DNA from: Apostichopus californicus | Taxonomy: Eukaryota; Echinodermata; Holothuroidea; Aspidochirotida; Stichopodidae | DNA length: 64,000 nucleotides | Assembly (NCBI GenBank): GCA_020650975.1 | Contig: JAIPMN010000252.1 | Span: 1 to 64,000, forward strand | Direction: 5' to 3' | Part shown: in pieces, positions 23,701-35,700 of the stretch | Layout: every line of letters starts with the position of its first letter | Numbering within the stretch: the first letter of the stretch is position 1 | Notes under the pieces: model-generated | Databases searched by the model: none | What the model was told of the DNA's origin: nothing | What the model saw: the letters and a program-made list of their open reading frames with translations, nothing else | Translations under genes and position numbers: made by a program

Positions 23701-26700
23701 TATATTTTTCTATTGTATTATTTAATACTCATGTTGGTTTTATTCAGTTTTTATGACATCTAGGCCAGCTAAAAGGTGCTGTTTGCGTTTGGACGGCCAT
23801 TTACCAAACCTTTCGAGTATAAATTGAAATAAGATAGCAACTGACATATGTTAATGAGAGTTAATGAGCGAGAGAAATTAATAGATCTTCAACGTTTCGT
23901 AGTGAAGACTTTCTCCATTGTAGAATTAATCACATGTAACAAGCAAATTGAAAGAGTTCAAATTTTTCAACTGCCACTTTGCAAATGACTTCCATTTGGT
24001 AATGAAATTTTGGAATGGGTAGCAATTGAAAATTTACCAAAAATAAATGCAAAAGAGCAGAATGAAAACTCTGAAAAATCTTTCAACACAGCTCCTTTCC
24101 TTTTTAAAATGAAACTTGACTAGACAAGCAAATGACTTACATTGTTATGGAATTTTGGTACTGAATAGCAATTGAAAATTTACCAAAAATTTGTGGACAA
24201 ATTTGCTTTAAAAAGAAAAGCGTTGCAGTGTGGAGAGGTTGGGGACCAGGGAAGGGTGGTAGGGACATAGAGGTGTTTTCTTTTGGAAAGAAACTTTAGT
24301 ATTAATATCATAAAACAGGTAAGGGCACTAAGTTCACATAAACGATACTTGAAATTAATCTTTGAAGCAAATTGAGCAGTTTGCAAACACCATTTTTCTC
24401 CGCACATACCTATTAAAGAAAGTCTGTACTGTCAATGCAATGAAACTTTCTTTTCAGCAATACAATCCAGGAATAAAATGTGCTCCTTTTCAAATTGTAC
24501 CACAGCAAAAGGACATTGCTTATGCTTTATTATTTTTTAAATATAAACAAACTCATTGAAACCTGGTGAAGAAGTGGTGTCATGGGTAGAGTTTCTGCCT
24601 TGCAACCATTGGGTGACTGTTTCAAACCCCTCCCCTACCCCCCCCCCCCACTGAATCAGGTTTCTTGACCTGTTCAGATTGTGGATCTGTAGTTCCTTTC
24701 TTCTTCTTTTAACCGTCTTTGGTAGATCTCGGTATTCTTGCGTTTGAATTGGGAAGGAAAAAGGGTTTTGGTCTGTTCTGTCAATGGTTTAGAAACAACA
24801 TCCTTCACTATGGGTTTCACTGCAGTGATAATGAATGGGAAACCCCTATCTCTTCCCTAACCCCCCTCCCCAGTCTTTGAGTAGGTGATTAGCTTCTACA
24901 GTACACTCTCCTCGTTCAAATGGGGATGTTAGGTGGCGGTCACAGGAGCAGGAGTGGGTGCAACAAATTACATTCCAGTCTCAAATTTCTCTGAAAACAC
25001 ATGCAAGGAAAAAGACACATGGTTTGATATTGGAAAATTTACAACAAAAAACAACCTTGCCACTATTCCTACGTAAGTAACCAAGACGACCATTTGTGTG
25101 TGCCACCTTAGAACCCCACCCTCATATTCATGTATATATGTAATTAAAAACTTTGTGGTAAATATTAAGGTCTACTAAGCTGCATGATATTTCAGTTTTT
25201 TGAAGAAGGGTTCTTGTACATGAAGTATCATTTACTATCCAGTATAACTGCGTCACATGAACCAGCATTTACTAAGAAAGCCTGCAGATGTACTGGTATC
25301 TAGTCAGTGGTTAAGAGATTAAAATGAGTGGGAACCTTTGCCAGAATTAATTGACAAGAAATGGTAGTACTATGTCAAAACCCACCAAAACATTACAACC
25401 GGGTCTTTTCTCTGAAACATACTGACGTACGTGATCTTGTGGTTGTAATTGTATTCTATTTTCAAGGCTATTGTAAAAACTTGAAAAGGTAAATTTCAAT
25501 TAATATTTAGTCAGGTTTACTTTAAAGGGGCACACTCACTGGTTGCCGAACATGTACAGTGAATTGAAAAAAGAAAGCAAGCAAGCAGTGAGATAGATTT
25601 ATTGTCAGTTGATGAGTAGGATGTATGCTAAATTGTTTACCATTCATTTTGAAAGTGCATTCTTTCTCTGTATTGGGGTGCATGGTATCTCAAGCTTTTG
25701 TCAAAGAACGTTTCAATTTTTTGTCTCTTTTTACCATTTTTGATTCTTCACTTATATTAGTTTAACGAGGCATTAAGCAAAACCAAAAATTAAAAACATG
25801 GCAGGGAGGGGTGGGCGGGAGAAGGGGGGAATTAAGGAGTAGATTATACTTCATTTACTGCATTGCATGTATCCTTTCAAGGATCTGCAACAAATATCAA
25901 TCAAACAGGTAAACAATTTTTTTTTTAATGGTGTCATTAATGACTGAATGAAGAAGTGGTTCATTAAGATATATGTAACGTCAAACAGTCACTTGCTAAA
26001 ATTGAAAGATTTTGTTTTATGCAGAACTGAAAATAGCCTGGGGGTGAGCAATACTGCTGGCAAACTCATTTGCATTATTTATCTGCTGATGCTTTACTGG
26101 TCTGTAAGGAGGAGCCTTTCAGTGACTGGTTAATTGAGAAGGGTGAGGGCAGTATTCAGCTTGGTGATGGTGTAGAATGTAAAAGATTTACAAATTTATG
26201 ATACTCTCAGTTAATCAAACTCAGTAAATATTCTGGAGATAGATAAATACTTTATCTTTAGTTTGGTCCATAGTTCCCCGTAACGTTGTTCTTTTCTGTC
26301 AGTATCTAGAATTTTTGCATTTAAATGAACCCCATGCAAATTTACTTTCATTCAGCTCAGTCAAGGCAGTTGTGCATATTGATAGCATACAGTGCAATCA
26401 TAGTCAAAAATAATCAAACACATTTTCTTGGAATCTTACTGCATGATGGGTCCTTTTCTACCTTTGGTGTGTACTTATTTCATTGGACTGTACTTTATTG
26501 ACCTTTATGGAAGTGCCACTCCTTTACTAGGCAAACAAGAACTTTTTAGAATGATACATGATTTATAATATATATCCGTTGGAAACTTCTTAACGTAATT
26601 TTTTACCTAACTTAAAATGGACTGCTTTCTTTTTAACCCCCCCCTCCCCCCTCCCCCCTCCCCCACCATATACTTTTTATATGCCAACTTATGGGACCTG

Positions 26701-29700
26701 TGTGAAGGATGAATTGTTGCTGAGATTAATGTCATCAAAGAATTTCACATTCATAGTAGGTGAAAAAAGGATAAACCTCCTTTTTGCCAACTCATTAATG
26801 TAAACCATTGCAATTAGTCATGTACTCCTCCACAGTAAAACTTTCAAACCTTCTAAATAGCATTCAGATGAATAGAATATATCACAAATATCATTCCTAC
26901 AAATGCCAGAATTCTCTTTGATGATGTCACCATAAAGGTTAGCATTTTCTTTGCGTGAGGAATGTGTTCTTTATTCCATATATTTAGACAATACTATTTT
27001 ACAATGATATAATCGTATGTAAAAGGAAGTATGAGCAGCTATGTATTAATATGGCTTTTCATCCATTCGTTAAAATTGGAGCCACAATACGGCTAGTGCG
27101 TAAATCATAAATTTCAATTTTAAATCTTTCAAATGTTGAGTATATAGTAGCTAGGTAACTTTGGAGGTTTTTGTCTGATTGATTAATAACGGAATAAGAT
27201 GAAGTTTTCACCAAAGTGTGTTTGATTTTGTTTTTTTCTCCATGATAATAAGTATAGGTGTGTATTACATGCTTCTCCCCGAAATCATCTAGCCACTAGG
27301 AACTCTCTTTGAATGACGTCATGGGAAGTGTATTTCAAGTATGTACTTCTCGAGAAGAATGTGACAGTTTCTATTATCTTCCTCCTAAGCACAGCTTCAT
27401 CTTAAAATCAGCTTGATTGAGAGAACACTCACTCCACAGTTTAGAGGAGGAGTTAAACCTGTCACCATAGCAACAAGGTTGAAACTATGCCAAGTAACTT
27501 GCTCATAATTTAATGGAAATATGAGAGAAATGAAAGAAGAGAACAACCAGATTTTTTTCTTATTACAAGTGACATGTTAAGCGTTGTAAACGTTGGCGGC
27601 ATTCAACCAAAATAGTCCAGTACCCCAAGCTGGGGAGGGGTGCCACGGTCCTGCCAAAAGTTTCAGAGCAGCAATAATCACTTCAGTCATAGGGGATGTT
27701 TTCAAAACACCACTGAACACTGGTCTCACTCTTGGCCCCTCAAACCAGTTTATTTGGGGATCTATTATATTCATCAAAGATAGAACTGTTAGGGCTGTGT
27801 TGTTTAATCTTAAGGCTCTGTTTGGATGATATGGTCAGAGGGCAATTGGTCAAGTTTGGAAGGATATCTGTCCTTCCTTGACTTTCCTGTAGTCATTATG
27901 CAATGATCGGTTCCAAGAAGAGCACTTTAGATTGTATGTTTTGTTCCATTTCCATGGCAACTCATTACACATTCCCCTTGAGATAATTTCCCCTCATGAG
28001 AAATACATAGGAGTGATTTATTTGAGCAAACACAGTTTAATACCTTCTCAATGTATGCATACAGTTGGATACTCCGTCTTGCTCATTTATCAGCAATAAC
28101 CGTCTCTAGTGGATTGAAAGAGAAGCACAGCTATGATAAGCTACCCTTTACTAACATGTCTGACAGGTTTATTAGGCTTGAGGTACAGTAACAATGTGAA
28201 CATGGTCGACGTGCAATATATTCCTGTTTCCCCAAACATAACGTACAAAAAAACAAATAACTTTAGCTCTGTTTCTTAGAAATGATTAACTCCATGGAGC
28301 CACAGTGACTTCGTTAGTGCTCTTGAGCGTGGCATGATACGATACGACCGATGTAAACGATCTGTGTTTTGCAACACCGTAGAGAATTCGATCGAAGAGA
28401 GCAGTCAATCCATGAAACATGACATGCTTCTAAGACGCACGGCTCTACTGTGTTTGCATAAATACAGCCTGAGTTAACTGTGAGCCTATAATCGTCCATT
28501 GTACAGGTCTGTGGAAACTTCTGGATTAGAAACGTGCTAATTAAATCTCAAATTTCTGTCGGTTAAAATTCCTAGCCGTCTAAAATAACACAACTGGAAT
28601 GTACTATATCATCAGCATTATAACATTGGCAGGGATGAAAAGTATGTTTTAAGAGGGGTGAAGTGAGTGTTCCCTGTTTAATGACAGTAACTAACATTTC
28701 TTCAGGACTTAGCAAAAATGTGGCGCAGTTCGTATCTATTTTCAGTATTTTTGGAAGAGGAAAACCAGAGTAGTAACCTGTGTTGCTTGAATATATCAGT
28801 GTTGTAAAGGGCATGTCACGTCATCCAAAGTTTGTTCATTTTCCGTCAATGTTTGGGTATCTCTTTTTTGGTACCATTTTATCTGTTTTGGCTTTTTAAA
28901 CTTCAAAATGTCAACCGTATACGTCTCTGGAACAGGGCACACTTTTACACCTTGACTTATTTGAAGTAATTCAGAGCTTGTCATTTAGAAGTATGAAGCA
29001 CTAAGAAGGAAATATGAAAAGGAACAGAAAATGACACACACACAAACACGCATACACACAAAAGAAATGACAAAGACAAAAAGGGAATAGGACTGAATTG
29101 GTGGCAATGTCAATATGCAAGGTAAATGTGAGAGGGGGTGCAGGGCTATGGCTGACTGGGTTTAGACAAGTTTCTGTTCTGCAGTGTTCCATACTAGTAT
29201 TGTTGTTATCTGTCTGGGTTTATATACCGCAGGCAGCTTGTGATTCTGTATAAACCTTTGCAGACTTGTCCTCTGTTTTGAAAACTGTTACCGTCACGTA
29301 AAAGATTAACTTTGGAAGTACTGCTTTCATAAAAACGGACGAGGCACAATTTTCCAGCTGTCAAGAGCTTGGAGGAAGTAAGCGGAATCCAGCCAGCATT
29401 TCCAGTGTGCTTTCTGTCTTTCATCAAATACCAGAACATTAACTCATGAAATATTCAAACTGTATACATTACGCCATAGCTGAAATATGTGTCGGAGAGG
29501 GTTTCTTTGAAATGCTGTCTACTGGATTCTATCATGTGACAGGATATTGATTGGATATTGATTGGATATTGATTGTGAATACAGTCAGGGGTGTTCATAT
29601 AGTGTAGCTGCCTGTTCCATCTTGATTGATCGTTCGCAATATTTCAGTGTTTCAATTGAAGCATGTTGGATTTAATTTAATCGTAATCTGACAGAGAGAT

Positions 29701-32700
29701 CATTATCATGTCCAGGTTTTTACCTTGGCGCAATAAGAATGTCTATAGCCTTGCCTCGGCCGGGGATTCTATACCCACAGCAAGCGACTCCCAGGTTTGT
29801 GAGCTTCTCATACGTTGTACTGAATTATGGGAAAGCCTTGAGATGAGATGCCTAAATAAAATAAAAAATCAGAAATGTGCATCATTAGGTTTGAAAGCAC
29901 TACAATATAGTCCAGCAGATGATTGGGATTGGTATGGGATGTATGGTGTTAGTATCATATGAAGAGTATGGTTGAGTGTATATGTTGCTGTTATATGGGA
30001 TTGGTATGGGATGTATGGTGTTAGTATCATATGAAGAGTATGGTAGAGTGTATATGTTACTGTTATATGGGATTGGTATGGTATGTATGGTGTTAGTATC
30101 ATATGAAGAGTATGGTAGAGTGTATATGTTACTGTTATATGGGATGTATGGTGTTAGTACCATGTGAAGAGTATGGTAGAGTGTATATGTTACTGTTATA
30201 TGGGTTTGGTATGGGATGTATGGTGTTAGTATCATATGAAGAGTATGGTTGAGTGTATCTGTTACTGTTATATGGGATTCTGTAGACAAAATTAAGTCAT
30301 GGTGTACTACAAGGGTATACATCTGAAGATTGCATGTCCATGTGATCAACGTACCGTAATCTTTGCTTCAGCAGATTTTGTATCTTTTTTATACAACAAT
30401 TGTTGGACAGTTGTCGTCCAAAGTTTCTTCTCTGGTATTGGTTTACTTCATGCTTAAGTTGGAAAGGTTCCAAAGTCAATGTCCTGAAAGAACTTGACTA
30501 TCAAAATCAGCCAATGGCAGAAAGGTTAGTGGACTTGAGTAGGCTGGGACTTAATTAATCTATTGTGTTTTGATTGAAACAAAAGGAAGGAAGTGTCTCA
30601 AGTCTTACTTAGTTCTAGGTCTCTAAGTCAAATTGCTTCATATTTGCTTATGAGTGTAAAGTGTTGCCACAACTTTGTTCATCATATTTATTTGATATCT
30701 CTACAGTTTTTTATTCTTTCTTTTCAATTTCCTCTAACAATTTCTTCCTTATGCATACAAATTTTGTTCTTTATCCCAACAGTCAGCATCTCTGATAATC
30801 CCACAGAGTTTGGTTTTAATACTAGTCTTTCATGCATTGTCACATTAGCTTTTCCATATACTTAACTTGTTTAGTCAATTATTATATGAAACTTGAGTTT
30901 AAACTTATGATAGATTTATTAATATATAATATAGGTAATAAGGAAATTTTTTTTGAGGTTTTATATGTAGAGCAGTTCAGAGACATGTCGTCATTTAAAT
31001 TTTTTTCCTTATTTTGTGATTCTCCTTTCAGGTAACACTCGTTAATGCAGAGAGGCTTTGTCGATATGTACCAGCTACCTCTCTACCCAAAGAACTGGGT
31101 GGCACCAAGAATTTCAGCCACATGGACTGGATAAAGGGCTGTGTCGATCAGGCCACAGATTCCAATCGAAACGCAGAGACGCTGAGCAATGAATTCTCTA
31201 ACGATAGTAGAGCATTGGAAGCGAACAGGAGAGCTGTGGAACTGTTTGCAGCTGGTGCACACCTCACAAGTTCCCCTTCACAGGAAAACCACTTAGATCA
31301 AAGAACTAATAGCAGTGGCTCCTTGCAAGACACTGTCCCAGAACCCAGAGGTAGTAGTGAAAGTTTAAACACTGTGGGTATCAGCAATGGAGGCAAACAT
31401 AAGGCTGAATCTGCCGAGGCTGTCAAAATAAACGGTATGAGTAGCAGCAGTGAACTTGATTTTGATGAAAGACAAGAAGCTGCACAGCAACCATCCATAG
31501 TAATGGGTAACGGTGACACACTCCTCGGCGAAGCCAGGACCTTATCTACCGACGACCGTTTGAGCCGCAGCGACGCCGACGGCCTGTCCAGCGATGAACC
31601 AGAAGACCCCCCGCCCAAACCCCCCAGACCCTCGGTAACAGATTCTGATATCTCGGAAAACATTCCAGCAGAGGAGGAATATGATGAAGAGTGTGTTCAC
31701 CAGCCTGATGGTCATGGTTTAGACATGAGGAGTCTGGTGGAGTATGTGTTGACACAAAAACAGAGTGGTATGTACCAGGAGTATGCAGCCATCAGGGCGG
31801 AGCCCCCCACTGGGACATTTAATGCATCAAGGTTAGTGGCCAGAGAGCGATGTGTATTTCTACATTAGTATCAAATGCAAACAGGCTCACGGACAATATA
31901 AATGATCTCAAGTATATGCTAGTTGTGTGTTGTAAGTAGGCAATAACATAAACAAGGTTGGCAACCCCCTTGATGTGGAAATATCAGTTTTAGGTAAGAT
32001 ACCCTATCAAAGTAACATGCTGTGGGGGCTTCAGCATCCAGCCAGGCAGCAGGACATAATATTTTTGTCCTCTGTCAGTTTGACACAATAGGTAGGTACT
32101 GCATGTCTACATTGGTTCATAATGAATTATCTTATCTGTGCAGGATGTTGCTGCTAATATGATGAGCTACTAAAAGGCAATACACAAATGCATTGTTATC
32201 CTCCCTGTTCCCTGCCTCTCTCACTCCTCCCCATTGTTACATCATTGTGAGTTGGTATGTATAATATACATACTCTTCATGCCATATTAATTGTCACATA
32301 CACATACACCTCAACAATTTATTTGTTGACACTATACCTCAGTCACATATACTTAAAGTTGTTTGCACATATATACCTCTGTCATATGCAGAAATATGTA
32401 GGCACACAGTATAACTTGAGCTGTATTTACAAATACCTCACCATGTACACATATACTGTGGTTATCTATGTTAGTTCATAGACATCTATACACCTACCTC
32501 ATACACATATACCCCGGCCACATACACATATACCCCTGCCACATACACATATACCCCTGCCACATACACATATACCGCTGCCACATACCCCTCTGCCACA
32601 TACACATATACCTCAACCACATATACCTGAGTCGTATGCACATTTACCTCAGCCATATACACATATACCTCAGCTGTGTTCGTCTACATGTTGAAACGTA

Positions 32701-35700
32701 ATGAATACATGTACTGCATCCACGTACAATTATTCTTCAACTCCAGGTTGGCATTAAGCATGAATAGATATGACACCATGTATGCTGTCTTATTAAGGCA
32801 CAGACTTTATGTCATACCCAAAGGACCTTCCCTGTTTATTTCGTCTTTCGTTTGCTTTCAAGCAACGCAGACTTAGTCATGGCATTCCACTTGGTATGAG
32901 CTTAAGTTTTCAACTTCTAAATCATATGCACCTCCTTTGACCAGCCCTGATACAGTTAATTTCCTCTGACATATTTGACACTGTCACTGAATGGTGATAG
33001 TTCCTGTCATTGATAAATTTAAAGTAATTAACAACTTTTCCGCAAAGATATGAACCCATGGAATAAATTCAAATGAAAATATCCTTTAGTCTTGCAGGTG
33101 TCGTTTTGCGTGCAAAGCATTTTTTTCCGACTTAATGACAGAGGTTCATGTCTGACTGAGATGATGACATCACATAGTCATAAAAGTTACTGACTCGGTC
33201 ATTAGTCAGATGGGTCGTTTTGAATTTTGCGTGCTGTAATTATTTCTGAAAGTAGAACTCTGATGTTACAAGAACTATAAAACTGCTAAAGTTGGATCAT
33301 TTTAATGGATAGTTCAAAGGTAAATTTATGTATGGCCTGTAAAAAGAGGAACATAATCTATAAAGTAAACCTGCTGAATCTTGCGTGCAATTCCTGCATG
33401 CGGTTTCCCAGATGTTGTTGGTTTAAGTCATATTCTCTACCAGATGGGGATATATTGTTCGTTTGGACCTTGATGTGGGTATCCATGTTTCCAACTTTTC
33501 TAAACAGGGGGGTTGTAAACTTTATTATCCCTGAGCTATCCTTTAAGGCATTTGTTTCATGTGGTGGGCCATTCAGTGTAGATTTAAGTCAGATTAGGTC
33601 ATAGTGGCGTTAGAAAAATGGATTTATGAAAGCGGAATGGCTATCGACCGTAGCTCTTCGTGGGCATGATGATTGTTTGTGATACATGCAGGGAAAAACA
33701 TCAAATGAAACTTGGCATTGATACACATAAAACTTAATATGCCCTAACATTACACGCTCTCGGCATGTAGTAAACTTATACAATACTCATACATTACCAC
33801 AACCTATTACAGTATCATGTATACCTTTGCAATCCTCTTTGTGGAGAGAGGGGGGAGGGGGTGGGGGGTGGTTTGGCAGGAGACAAGAGAGAAGTAGAGA
33901 AGTAGTACCAGTGTTTTCTTTACCGCAAGGAACCAAAATTGCCAGGTTATCCATGGTTCATGCATGTTTTATGACAACTGTGTGGAGGAGAGGTTTACAA
34001 TGGCTTGATGTAGTGGTGTTTTGAAAGCCTCCTTTTACATTCCATTCACAGCACACACAAATTAACTGACAATAACCCAGACTGTCCAAACCGTCTTTTG
34101 GTGCACATATCATATGTAGCAGACACCCACATCGTCAGCGTGATATGCTCTTTTTTGTCCCCATTATTGGCCCCTTCACACGGACTGAGCAACTGTAGAA
34201 CCTAATTTAAGTGTAAATAAAACACAGTGTGTTTTGTCTCAGTTCACAAATATACCCAACACTATATATTGCATGTAGGTATTATAGGTAGGGAGTTATG
34301 GAAAACTGCAATGTCATGAATATTAAACTGTACGGGTTGACAGCATCTACCAGCATGTAACCGTTTTCAAGTTTAGCTTTTCGAAATCTAACAGCCTTTG
34401 GTGTGTTTACAAACTCTGCATCATTGTTTACACTTTTAATTCTACTCTGCTTAGTCTCTTGTGACAGGCTGATTATTAAATCTGTCTGTATTATGTGTGT
34501 GTATTTGTCCCTTCTGTTACTGTAACTTGTCATTCAGCCTCTGAAGAAGATCCTGATAGGATCAAAACGTCAGGCCCCCTCTCTTCAACACAGGAATAAA
34601 ATCTGTGTAATATAGTACCTCGAAATAATGATATTAATAGAACGATTACAGGGAAGCCTGTCAGCAGTGAAAGGAATGATTCAGGCTCTCACGATAGGGA
34701 TCAGTTTTAAGTTTGTGTTTATAACAAGCAGAATGAGGCTTAATAACAGGGACCGAATTTAGTAAAATAAAAAAAAATAATAATGTTGCTGGTTTCAACT
34801 TAACCTTGGATCTCAAATTGTTTAGAATGATATCTAAGAGTAGTCATTGTTACTTGTATTGCTGCAGTGTGCTGTAACTTAAAACAAGCCAGTAAAAATG
34901 AAGCTAAAGATAGGTTTAACCTAGGAGTCATATTTCCCAATGAATGGATTTCTTGAAAGTGATAGCAGATGCTGGTCTCATAATGATAAAAGATAGCAAA
35001 ACTTCAACAATAACCAGGAGAGGATGTTTGAAGAGTTTTACTTTCATATCATTTTGTACTGTTCATGGTAATTGTCAGATTCCTAGGGTCCATTGCATTG
35101 TGTAAAGAAACCTATTGAAAGCTGTGGGTGGGTGTTTTAATACAAGCAGGGAATTACACAAGTTCAATAGTGTTCAAATTTGTGTGTCCGTCAAATTTCG
35201 TCTCTTATAAAGTACTATTGTCCACATCTACAAAACTGCTATACATCTCTGCATTTGTATCGCATTTTGCGATGCGATACTGGATAAATTATTCCTCCCT
35301 CTGACAAGACTTTTGTTTTTTGAGTGTCCTTCATCCTGGGAATGTCTGTCTGGCTCAAGCAATATTGCAGAGCATGGGCTAGGTATTATTGTAATAGTCC
35401 CAGGCTCGCCCAAGACAATGTTAAAATAAAAAATCAAGAAAATGTCCCTTTCAGATCGACAGCTCTGTTAGTTATATTGCTACTTAGCGCAATTAACAAA
35501 GTCGAAAAACTCACGACCATTAATACTAACAGAACTTGCAAATAAAGGTTTGGACCGACTTTGGTGGTGCTATAGACTAACGCACTGGAGCAATCATAAC
35601 ACAGATTTTATTTAGACTTGTTCTCCTTTTGTGAAAAAGTTTCAAAAATAAGTTTGAAATGTTTGACTTCAGTTTTGATTGCAGTGTGTGTCCCGTTGAA

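Larger units (their letters stand above)
13008..31031 (+). other. Intron c-d of the PTPN9-like gene (18.0 kb)
   Basis: The largest intron. It holds a two-copy dispersed repeat (14020-14158), a LINE 3' end (15699-15839), an 86-bp tandem array (16253-16588), a tRNA-like segment (24572-24632), a C-run tract (26637-26665) and a 72-bp tandem array (29925-30280). Two exon-like segments (17619-17680 and 23629-23685) are listed separately. Its size would suit an internal promoter. Confidence 0.85.

Noticed and set aside
29869-30349. Long open frames with repeating Tyr/Thr/His or Met/Leu/Tyr units on both strands
   Set aside because: They are products of the 72-bp tandem array, whose unit is divisible by three.
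31298-31755. Open frames antisense to exon d
   Set aside because: Shadows of the strongly coding sense exon. No separate signals.
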